Positions 54,329-64,000 of a DNA stretch of 64,000 nt are shown piece after piece. The position numbers and the translations under genes are program-made. This stretch comes from Zingiber officinale (taxonomy: Eukaryota > Streptophyta > Magnoliopsida > Zingiberales > Zingiberaceae). The DNA lies in contig NC_056002.1 of the NCBI RefSeq assembly GCF_018446385.1, positions 30,242,636 to 30,306,635 of the forward strand, written 5' to 3'. Every line of letters begins with the position of its first letter. The first letter of the stretch is position 1. The notes beneath the pieces were generated by a model, which saw only the letters and a list, made by a program, of their open reading frames with translations, was not told the origin of the DNA and made no database searches.

Positions 54329-57250
54329 ATATATCAACACAACCACGCAGTTATATAGATATATAAATCAGCCCACACGGCTGTACTAAAAATCAACGCA
54401 GCGGAAATCACAACCAACAGTCCCAAAACATAAATCAACTAACTGCGAGCCGGCTCGGCTTGACACAATAATATTAAACTCAATACAAGACAATATAAAT
54501 ATATAAACAAGTATAAAATCCAAAATACAAATAACATAAGAAATACCAAAATCGTAAGGTCGTCCTCGAATGTGACGTGGAACTGGCGGACAGGATCTCC
54601 AGGCGACTCCATAAATCATTTACCTGCTACCTGGTGAAATTACCAATATACGGGGTGGTGAGTATAAAGACTCAGCGGGTAAGAGACAGATAGTGCATGA
54701 GTGTAAGTAAAGAACTAAAGATGCAAAGGTATACAGTCTCGTATGGAAATAGCAGATACTACAGTGATATCATAATAAGTGTCCATACCTGAAACCATAT
54801 CCTAGGCTAGTAGTAAAAGGTAAAGTGTAGCAAAGTCCTGCTACAGTACTACATGGTATCGTGTGAGGTATATACATGTCAACAGTAAGTAAGTCAGTGT
54901 CTAAACACATATCACAGGTATAAATCTCAACCTATGTAAGCATAACAGCATAAATAAACAACAACAGCATAATCTAACAACAGCAGCATAGATAAGCAAC
55001 AACAGCATAAGTAAACAACTAGCAGATATAAACAACATATGACGGATGGTCACCCGCCCACCTCTCTGCACCACGACCCCTGTATGGCGGAGAGGATGAT
55101 AATTGTGCCACCCAAAGGCCGCCACTACTCTCGGGCGACCTAGTGGTGCATAGTAGCTGAATAGCTACGTCTGCGACGGGGTCCTTGCTGCCGCGACTCC
55201 AGCAATCACTACCCATGTGCGGGGGGGCAAGACAGGACACGCGGCACGCTCAAGCTACCACTACCCATGAGTGGCCGGGCGTGCGGCCCACGACCGTCTC
55301 AACCACAAGGGAGCCAAAGTCGTCGGCTATGTATGCTTAATTACAGTAATGCAATCATCATATATATATAACAGAAATCGGGTATGTGAATCCGCATACT
55401 CAATACTAAGCATAAATAAACAGTAATCAAAGTAGGTAAACATGGTATCAGGTGTCCATATATCCAATACCTACTATTTAATGTCTGGTATCTGGTATCC
55501 AATACCTAGTACTATAGTATCTGCTGAATATCATGAATAGCAACGAGAGACTGTATAGATACAGAAACGAGTAGCTCAAAGATCGAGTGGAAGTATCAAA
55601 CGCAGGAAGAATAAGAATGGAGTCAAGATAAACACAGTATCTATCTGAATGTAAAGCTCATGCACTAGAGTCAACATACTAAAGAGATAGAGCAAGAAAT
55701 ACCCGCCTTTATCTGTAGATCGTGTCCAAAATAAATCTCACGTCGTGATAATCATCCCATATCAAGGTCCTGCATCAATCAATATGTATAAATCTTATTT
55801 AGCTAAATTCATATGAATTAAAATAGCTAAATAAAATCTCTAACCCATTTAAGATAACTCCACTCAAATCTGATATCCGATTAATCTCCAAATAATCCTT
55901 AATCACACAGCCCAATTAGAATAAACTAATCATGAATCCATCATATAAAATTCATCCACCCAAATTAATCTAACTAGGTTTAACTCAATCCACAAATCCA
56001 TAACCGATCATAAACTCCAACAATCCTCAATCAATATCAACAACTATCAAAGTAAAATCCTCAAAACATGTATCCTACATACTTCCTTACCTCCTCTTTT
56101 CCAGCTGCTACTGATGGCACAGCACTGGCAGAGTTAGCTGCTGACTACGGTGATGTGGTGACTAGCACCAAGAAATGTTCCACACCAGGAAACGTTGCTG
56201 CCTTCCAAAACAAAACTCTCCAAATCAATACCATGAAAAGGCTTAATACCTAAATCAAGAGCTAGAGTAGAACCAAATACCTTCAAGATCAATCCAGTTC
56301 CATAAACACTCTTCTCGGACGAATGCTGCTACTGTGATCATGAGCAACGACAGAAGGTAAAGTGACGCCGGCGATATAGGGCAATGCGATGCTGACCGAG
56401 GCTAGGGCAGGGCTCCGAGAAAGGTATACAATTGCTCAGGTGGAAGGAGACGGCGTTGACCCTCCTTGGTCCAAGATCCAACGACGAGGAGAGGCGATCG
56501 ACAATCTAGGGCACGACGATAAGAGGGAAGCGGTGGATCTCCTTGATCCAAATCCAGTGATGAAGAGGGAGATCGGCATCCACAATAGGCAGCTAGGGCT
56601 CGGCTTTCCCACCCTTTCGCTGAAGATCGGCCTGTGCGGAGCAAAGATCCGAGAAGGTGTGTACCTAGCAGAGATGTAGATGAGAGGCTGAGGAATAGAA
56701 AGCTCCGGCGAGCGACAGCCTGAGCAACGCCGTGCGATCAGGTACCGTGGCATGTCTCCGGTGCTCGCGTGAGGGAAGAAAGGCTAGCTGTGTGGTGCCC
56801 TGGCGAGACAAAGAGCCAGCGGCTATAGCTCGAGGGAGAAGAAGTCACCGGCTGTGCGGTTCATCGCGGCCGGCGGTGGTGCGGCGAATCGCGAGGTGAG
56901 GACTCGGGGAAACAGGGTTCGGCGCAATGAAGGAGAGGAGAGAAAGGAATCGGGGAGAAAATAGGAAAACTTGGTTTATAAACTTAGGGTTTAATCAATG
57001 TAACCCTAGGTTAACTCCTCAACCAACTCCCACTTAATTGGGACCCTAAAGAGGCTTCCTCTAAACCCTATAATTGATCCCCTTAAAATACGTCCTACAA
57101 GCTCCGATTAAATCCCAGAAAATTCCTATAAATTCCTGAAAAATCTAATAAGATTATTTGCCCAATAATCTTATTATTTTATTATTATTTGGTCACCGTA
57201 TTTTACATTAATCTTATTATTTTATTATTATTTGGTCACCGTATTTTACA
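54329..57250 (-). repeat. 3' LTR of element F (about 2.9 kb, truncated)
   Basis: Starts (minus) TGTAAAATACGGTGACC. Contains a microsatellite-like 'acaacagcata' run (54940-55020), a GC-rich block (55040-55330) and a GC-rich leader-like part (56340-56960). Short open frames in these blocks have no recognised domain. A roughly 42-bp direct duplication sits at its start (57167-57250). Confidence 0.7.
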
Positions 57251-58727
57251 TTCTCCCCCACTAATAAAAATTTGGTCCCCAAATTTACTGCTCGACTCAG
57301 GGATCCACATCTAAGTGTAACAATCCAACAACATACTCATATACAGCTCCATCCAAATATCCAGTCGTAAGAAATAACTCTGTGGGTTATGTGCTCACCC
57401 TGCTTCCGCTACTCTCACACTACTGTCTAGTCAACTGTGAGGAAATCAATCATCCAAAATCCACAACACCTAGTATCAGCAAATCCTCTAACATCCACAT
57501 TAAGCTCCCAGTGTGTTCATCTGCCTAAAGATGTAAAGCGATTCCAAAACAGAACTTTATACTTATGGTCTGCTGTAAAAATCTGTCACTACCATAATGT
57601 GAATCATGAATCTCCATCCAATTCAACACTCGGAGATATACCCTGAGGTCCGATAATCTCTCTACCATATAATCCTGCTACTCGATCTAAAGCATCCATC
57701 CTAAAAATCAATAACTAGGGAGCAAATTCATCAACCAATCACTGATTTTCCCATGCATCGTATCCTCTCCATGTCCTGGGTAATCTCATAACAAAATCTA
57801 TCATAACATGCTCCCAACTACACTCTAGTATCTGAATGTACTTACCAATTCATACACCCTATAACGGTTGTATCTCGTAAGTGTTAAGCAACTAGCTCCA
57901 CACTTTTCCATGTCAGTGGGGGTCATCTATCCAAATGTACCCTCCAGGTCATCCTACCAGGTACATACAGTTCATGGTCAAAGTCTCCATAGAATAGAAT
58001 ACATCGATCCTCTACAGACTAGTCAAACCAGCAATGGTATGCAGCTAACTTAGTCAATTCTCCGTCTGTACAAATCCTAAACTCAAACGTAACTTTTTGG
58101 TTATCTAACCAGCACACATAACCTGAGGATCAGAATCTCCATAAAATAGAGTGAGTCGATCCCTTACTACCGAACTAATAAAATTAACTCAGTACTCTGC
58201 CATCTACACCGACAAGAACGGATCAATCTTCTACTGATCAATTCAATCAAAGTAGATCGGTCCTCTACTAACCGAACCAACAGAGTAAATCAAACCTACT
58301 AAGCAAGTCAACAAGGGTACATCGGTCCTCTACCAACCGAGGCAATACGAGTGAATTGGTTCTCCACGAACCGAAACAATATGATATTTAGCAGATACTA
58401 ACCACTACTAAACTAGTGGTACGGTAAAAGAAGTCCTATGAGACTGTATTCCTTGATCTCTAGTAGGGTCAACCGTGATCAGTGATTGGCCCAACACATT
58501 TGATGTATGCTACAAACAACTGAACAGGTACTAACAAAAGCATACTAATCCAAACATAACTAACATAACAACTATGCATGCACTAACAGAAATGTAAGAC
58601 AACAATATGTAAATATACCTCCTATAGCTTGGAGAATCCTGTCACTGCCTGGTCCCAAAATCCGAAAAGTCACATCGAGAAACCAAATCACGAAACACCA
58701 AACGAAGATAGGTCTCGTAAAACCTTG

Positions 58728-58739
58728 GCTCTGATACCA
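58728..58739 (-). promoter_or_regulatory. Primer-binding site (initiator tRNA-Met) next to the 5S-like LTR
   Basis: Minus strand TGGTATCAGAGC, two bases after the LTR end at 58742. Confidence 0.9.
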
Positions 58740-58741
58740 TC

Positions 58742-59031
58742 TGTAACGCCCCGGCCCGGGCGGGGAACGCCACCAGAATTGCCCATCAGGTTGACGACTA
58801 GTTCCACAAATCACCGGAGATCCTTTCAGCGCGCTTTGTCCTCACTCGCACGCACCCTGGAAAACTTCCCAGGAGGTCACCCATCCTCAGATTTCTCCAA
58901 GCCAAGCACGCTTAACTTTGGAGTTCTTAAGTTTGGGCTTCCGAAAAGGAAGGTGCACCTTGGTGATATGGATAGTACCATCTAACCTTTTAAGTCATAC
59001 TTAACCAGAATCTCAGAACCGGGGTATTACA
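58742..59031 (-). repeat. Cassandra-like LTR (290 bp) carrying 5S rRNA sequence
   Basis: Minus strand runs TGTAATACCCCGG to GGGGCGTTACA. Inside, 58861-58935 reads as the internal part of a plant 5S rRNA gene, including AGTTAAGCGTGCTTGG and GGATGGGTGACCTCCTGGGA, the pol III internal control region. Cassandra TRIMs are known to carry 5S promoters in their LTRs. Only one such LTR is present here. It is not a functional 5S gene: the 5' and 3' parts of 5S are not maintained. Confidence 0.8.
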
Positions 59032-61154
59032 CCCCCTATGACCTAGGGTTACTGCCCTGTAGAGTTTTCCACTTGCCTAACCGCAACTAGGACTTTTGCC
59101 TAAGTATACTTGGGACTTTTCCTGCAAAGCTCATTCAACACATCAGAAAATAAAACACCTTAACTTTGATCCCTTTGACATAATCAAAACATAGGTTCGA
59201 ACGTTGAATGCTTCCCGCACCAATAACTTCATCATCTTCTCTTTCATTAAATTGTCTTTTTCTAAAAATACGACGCTTTGTTGTAAATATTAGCTCTATA
59301 TTCATATCTAATGCAAGACTCTTAGCAATAGTCAAACTTGTAGCATAATCATCATTCCTATACTTTTCAAAAAATAGATTACACCTTCTAATTGTTTCAC
59401 GACAGAGTTAATGCACATAGATTTTGATTGTAATTTCTTACTCACCATGTTTATAGCAAATAAAATATCATGCCAAATGATCATACCAAGTAAAAATTTA
59501 AATTTTTCGATTGAATTAGCTAAACTTTCAGCTTCACTTATTGACTTTGCATCATCACAAATATTATTTAATTCAAGTAAAGCTGCTCTCACTTCCACAA
59601 TTTGAAATATAATAGCTTGAATACTTTTAATACGACTTTCCCAATGAGTATTCGACAAAGATTTGACGATTAATCCCTTCACATTATTAAGTAAAATTTT
59701 TCATCTCTTAGGAGAACTTGAAAATAATGTATATATGCGTTGCACTACTCCAAAAAAAGAAACAGCTTTAACACAAGAATGTGTCATATCACTAAGAGTT
59801 AGATTAAGACTATGACAAGCACATGACATATACAACGCTCTTGGATTTATTTCAAGTAACATGTTTTGAACTCCTTGATGTTTTCCTTTCATATTGGAAC
59901 CATTATCATAACCTTAACCTCTAATATTTTCAATACTAAGATCAAGTGATTTTAACACATTTTGCAATTCGTTAAAAAATCCTAAACCTGATTTATCATC
60001 TACTTTTAGAAACTCTAAAAGTACTCCTCTATTTTCACTATATTACCTGACATATTAACACATCGTACTATAAAAGTCATTTGTTCTTGATGACTTATAT
60101 CTGGGGCACAATCAAGAATTATTGAAAAATATTTTGCTTCTTTAATTTTATTAATGATAATACTTTTAACATTATTAGCTAAAATAGAAATCAACTCATT
60201 CTGAATTTTATGACCTAGGCAATGATAATGAATTTCATTACTTTGAATACATCTAATATGATCTTGCATCACATAATCAAATTCAGCAATCATTTCAATC
60301 AATCTCAAAAAATTTTCATTATTGTCTTGATAAAGTTTTTCATTAGATCTTCGAAAAGTTAAACAACGTTTAGAAAGACATTTTACAGTTACTATTATTC
60401 TTGTTATAACTTGTCTCCAACGCTCTTTTTCTTTGGAAATTTCTCGTTGTAGGTCTTTATCAATTGTTAGATTTTTATCTAATCGCATTTTTAATTCATT
60501 CCAAGTGTTCATGTTAGTTATATGTTTAATAGTGTTTTCATGTTCTTTAAATCGTTCACTAAGATGTTTCCAATCTCTAAATCCATCCTTTGCTAGTGAA
60601 CTTCTATTGTTTTCAGATTTAAACAACTTGCAACAAAAGCAATAAACTTTATCCACATATTTACTGTAAACCAACCACTTTCGATATCTTATTTCTCCAT
60701 TACTTAAATGTCTGAAATAATGAGCACAAGAAAAATGCCTAGAAGTGTCGTCCAAAGGATATACAATATTCATTTCTCTTATAGGTCCTTTTTCAATTAA
60801 AATATCACGTGCATTATTATCAAAATTATCCCAATTTCTTGGATCATATATATCAAGTGAAGAAATAAATTGTTCATCAATATCAATATTCTCATTATCT
60901 ACCCTATTTAAAGCATTTTCATGATCACTTAAATTTTCCCTTTCTTCATTAACATCGTGAATCTCATTACACTCATCTACATCATTCACAATCATAGTTG
61001 AATTTTGTGGATTTCCATGAAAACTTTTAATAAAGAATTTATTAATAGCACCTCTTTGTGATTCAGTCAATTGTTCTAATTTTTTTCTTTTTTTTCCTTT
61101 TCTCACATCCAAAAAGATGTTTTTTAGGCAACATATTATAATGTATAAAACCAC

Positions 61155-62970
61155 AACAATTACAAAAAAAACAGATAATTAAAATTATTTCACTAGTAAA
61201 GGAATAATAACACCTGAAATATGATAGTTTTCAATATTAATGGAAATATTCTAGGTCGTTAAGTTAAGCACCTCATCAAACAACACCTGTTAAAAGAAAA
61301 TTAAATCATTATTAAATTAAAACTAATTAGTAAAATTATGATACTTAAAGAAACAACAATACTATTGGCTATCTTTCCATGATCTCCGTGATGCAAGCAG
61401 ATTTACAAATCAACTTGCGCCTTAAGACTTTAAACAATTTGGAGTTATAAACACATGCTACAATTTTTATGGAAGTCAGAAACCTAATAAAAAAAGTCCA
61501 TTTCATCTTAAATTTCTATCACAAATCAACTCCTAGCTACTTTGTGCTACACTGCTACTAAGGTCACAAGTCCTAAGGTCACCATGCGATCAAAATTACA
61601 AAGGATAAACCATGATTTAAAAAATCTGCATCATTTCTCCTACAATATTAATCTTTTTTTTCATAAAAATAACTACATAAAAATAGCAAACACATGCTAC
61701 AGCAAACAATTAAATTCTCCATAAATCATAGATGACTAATTAAATCATTATCAAATTGAAACTAATTAGTAAAATTATTAAGAAATAGGCAAATAGCAAT
61801 TCTTCAAGTGCTGTGACTTTCACTATCTACAATATGAGAACGAACTGGCCACAAAGATTCAAGTAGACAAAAGGATAGTGCAAATAGTCGGTCCATGCAG
61901 CATATTTCATAATAAACAATATTGAAATTGTGTTACAGTTTTTCTTTTTATACCATTTTGTGTAAAATCGCTAGGTATAAATATGCCAACCGCAAGTATG
62001 CAATAACTCAATTGTTAAAACAAACTCTCTCCACCAAAATAAGTTCTTTTATTATCGAGACAATGCATTCTTCAATAGTAAATACAATACAGCAATTGAA
62101 ACTCAAGATGTTATAGTCCGTTTATCAAAAGGAACACAATCATCTTTAAACAAGAATTATAACCATACCAGTGTAGGGAGGATAACCTAGTTCTACAACC
62201 AGACACATCAATGCGAATAGAAACCATTGAAACTAGGGTAAGTTAACATACCTAAACTATGTTATCTATGCATTGAAACACCGGATGTTTCAGAGGGAAG
62301 TGAGCATTCGAGGATGCGGGCGAGCGTTTTCCAGCAGCGAGGAAGCACAGTGATGGCAGCCTGTGAGTAAAGAAAATCAAAAACCACTAGGCATATCGCT
62401 TACACTGTCACACACCAATCACCAAACACCGCTGAACGAACAAAATTCTCCTTCAAAAAAATCAAATCTAACAAAAATTTGAGAGCAATTTTTCACAAGA
62501 AGTCAACGAAAATAGACAACCAATGAACCAAAGTTCAAATTCACAATGAAAATTCTAATTCCATGGGTTGTATTTATCATCTCTGTGGATACAAAAATAA
62601 CGATAAAAAAATCTTGAGAAGTGGCAGCGATGCGAAGAAGAAGAAGAGATGCGACATAATCACAGAAATAATCGTTGAAGTGTCGTGAGCGAAAGCGAAG
62701 AGGAGAAGACATATCTTGAGTCCTTCTCAGCTTCTCGTTCTCGTAAGCCGTAGGCGCAGGTGCAGGCGGGAGGCGGCGGCGCGACGAGTGCTGCAGGCCA
62801 GTTTTCCATTGTAGGTGGCAGAAGCAAGTTTTTTGCCCTAATTTGTTTTCATTCCTCCACTATAATTATTAAACATAATATTAAAAAAAAAATTTGACCC
62901 TCTCAAAATCTAGGCCCAGGGCCATCGCCTAGGATTGCCCTCCTCCAGGGTTAGGCCTGAATATAACAAA
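61155..62970. other. Region upstream of the hAT gene, no clear gene
   Basis: AT-rich, with a GC-richer block at 62280-62800 that could be the leader and first exon of the hAT gene (minus strand, a 69-codon frame from 62712), but no motif supports it. At 62880-62960 the phrase ctctcaaaatctaggcccagggcc resembles the end regions of related plant hAT elements; no terminal repeat could be confirmed. Confidence 0.4.
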
Positions 62971-63690
62971 CCTAATTCAATTCACCATTTGAACATTCAA
63001 TGATAAGAAAATTGTTTTCCTCTGCATGAACTCAGCCTGTTGGTTTTTAGTTCTGTTTGTTCTCCAACATATCTAAGCTCCAAAGCATGGATCTGATCTT
63101 TCTAATGTTTGCTAGGGTTTGTGATCCTGTCTGAAACAATGAGATGACACGCTGGCTCTGGTAGGTGATGATTCAACGAACAAGAAGCTTCTCGAGATTT
63201 GAAGAGAACTCTTCAATAATCCTGCGCATAATGAAACAAGCCAACAAAGTATTAGTGACCAGTGGGAATCCCTGACTAGGTCCTCCGACGCTCAAGTCAG
63301 TCTCCTCTCTTAGAAAGTGGAAGAACAGTAATAGAAAATGCAGGGAAGTAGGGTTTCAGATGCAAGTACTTATGTTTGTGTCCCTTGCCAGCAGAGAAGA
63401 TTCCCCTTTTATACCACCTTATATAACCTCCGTCATCATGAGGTGGTCCCTGGTTTGTTAGAGTTTATTAAAAGATGAGAGAAGTACAACCTAGACATCG
63501 TGCAATAATCCCCTGAGGAATCTTTTTTCTACCCCATATATACCTTCTTTGTCGTTATGGCTTGCACTCCTATGACATATGCGAAGGGGTGTATCACTGT
63601 AACTGATTAACGAAGAAGCTTTGAGAGAATATTTCTTGACAAGTTTATCATGCTGTCATTAAGTTGTCAACTACTTGTCTGCTAAATATA
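62971..63690 (-). other. Probable LTR or retroelement flank
   Basis: No gene. A minus-strand TATA-like tataaaagggg (about 63397-63408) followed by a purine-rich leader looks like an LTR promoter, but no LTR boundary is in the window. Confidence 0.35.
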
Positions 63691-64000
63691 TTTCGATTGA
63701 TCATTAAGCCGATTATATATTGTGAATACCCTCTGTTGAACTTATCCTGGTCGGTCGTTAAGTCGGTCGTACATTAAGAATATCTTCCGTTGAATATATC
63801 TTGGTCGGCCGTTAAGTCTGTCGTTGATTAAGAATACCTTCTGTTGAATATATCCCGACTGGTTGTTAAGCCGGTCACACATTAAGAATATTTTTTGTTG
63901 AATATATCCTGACCGGTTGTTAAGTCAATCGCATATTGAGCATACCTTTTGTTAAGCATATATCTCAGTCGGTCATTAAGTCGGTCAAGCATTTAGAATA
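63690..64000. repeat. Tandem repeat of about 60 bp, running off the right edge
   Basis: Five units of the form cggtcgttaagtcggtcgta...ttaagaatatcttctgttgaatatatcctgg, 55-65 bp each, 70-90 % alike by eye. Confidence 0.85.

Larger units (their letters stand above)
54329..58741 (-). mobile_element. Element F: degraded Ty3/gypsy relic inside LTR E
   Basis: On the minus strand: primer-binding site at 58728-58739, leader, a non-coding interior with a scrap of integrase (WEHVMIDFVMRLPRTWRGYDA near 57745-57810), a polypurine tract (57251-57265, tagtgggggagaa), then a long LTR (57250 down to 54329) starting TGTAAAATACGG. That LTR lacks its normal end; it stops at ...ttgatatattccag, abutting LTR E. 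The 5' end is a different, 5S-carrying LTR, so this is a composite or rearranged relic. Confidence 0.65.
53200..59225 (-). mobile_element. Element E: solo LTR of a SIRE-like copia family, itself interrupted by F
   Basis: 53200-54328 plus 59032-59225 make one LTR of about 1320 bp, from tgttggatcg to gcaccaata, similar in length and layout to the LTRs of element A (gaggg...gtgaataacgctc, then ttacttggttcggagcc). Target duplication acttc is perfect (53195-53199, 59226-59230). No internal copia sequence was found, so it is a solo LTR. Confidence 0.88.
52621..61154 (-). pseudogene. hAT-type transposase gene (TTF zinc finger, DUF4371, hAT dimerisation), split by element E
   Basis: Read from 61154 leftward: a basic start (RKGKKRKKLEQLTESQRGA), an acidic linker, a TTF-type zinc finger (RKWLVYSKYVDKVYCFCCKLF is its core, near 60640-60700), then DUF4371 (KIQNELISILANNVK, DCAPDISHQEQMTF). 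It continues over stops at about 60015 and 59900, through a CACHSLNL-like motif, to 59231. Element E (53200-59225) then interrupts. The tail at 53199-52621 holds the hAT dimerisation region (MPVTVASTERSFSKLKLLK). This is the ZMYM1-like plant hAT family. Besides the insertion there are several stops, including a TAA just after the insertion site, so it is a pseudogene. The first exon and promoter were not identified. Confidence 0.88.

Noticed and set aside
54901-55240. Cys/Leu-rich minus-strand frames
   Set aside because: They translate a microsatellite and LTR sequence; no support as genes.
58861-58935. Functional 5S rRNA gene
   Set aside because: Only the internal control region matches, and it is embedded in a TG...CA LTR with a primer-binding site beside it.
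52530-62960. Exact terminal inverted repeats of the hAT element
   Set aside because: Suggestive GC-rich phrases occur near both ends, but no matching terminal repeats or 8-bp duplication could be confirmed by eye.

Overview
This is nuclear DNA of a flowering plant. Two ordinary genes are visible, a WRKY transcription factor with two introns and a small single-exon protein gene. Almost everything else is nested LTR retrotransposons and DNA-transposon relics. The species cannot be fixed from the sequence; a monocot is my weak guess. There are no prokaryotic or viral operons, CRISPR arrays or functional RNA genes.

Left stack (1-13.5 kb). From outside in: a CACTA-like relic (about 11.87-13.5 kb), a SIRE-like copia LTR fragment (11531-11873), a Ty3/gypsy Tekay-type chromovirus (2682-11530), and, inside that element's 5' LTR, a minus-strand Ty1/copia element (1-2681). 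The copia element runs off the left edge.

Gene island (about 14-20 kb). A small protein gene lies at 14982-15296 (minus). A group IIc WRKY gene lies at 17993-19280 (minus, three exons). The rest is AT-rich spacer with microsatellites.

Central nest (20.6-51.3 kb). One old copia element of about 4.6 kb (called H here) is spread over 21005-51170 because four elements inserted into it: A, a gag-only copia derivative (22100-28596, TSD ctcct); B, a near-complete SIRE-like copia (29651-40535) that itself holds a TRIM (36302-37034, TSD aagag); C, an internally deleted gypsy element with two 2595-bp LTRs (40796-46409); and D, a 2.5-kb solo LTR (47412-49947, TSD tgtcg). An empty-site duplicate of H's target survives at 20641-20829.

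Right stack (52.6-61.2 kb). A hAT-type transposase gene (TTF zinc finger, DUF4371, hAT dimerisation; minus strand) is split by a solo LTR (E, 53200-59225, TSD acttc). That LTR is in turn interrupted by a gypsy relic (F) and a Cassandra-like LTR carrying 5S rRNA sequence. The window ends in a tandem repeat of about 60 bp.

Most notable observation. The long LTRs of the copia families here (K1, A, B, and solo LTR E) carry arrays of short stem-loop or palindrome modules at similar LTR offsets. The motif differs between families, and arm changes within arrays are matched so that pairing is kept. No element appears autonomous: catalytic Asp residues are lost and most nonsense codons look like C-to-T or G-to-A changes, as expected from methylcytosine deamination.
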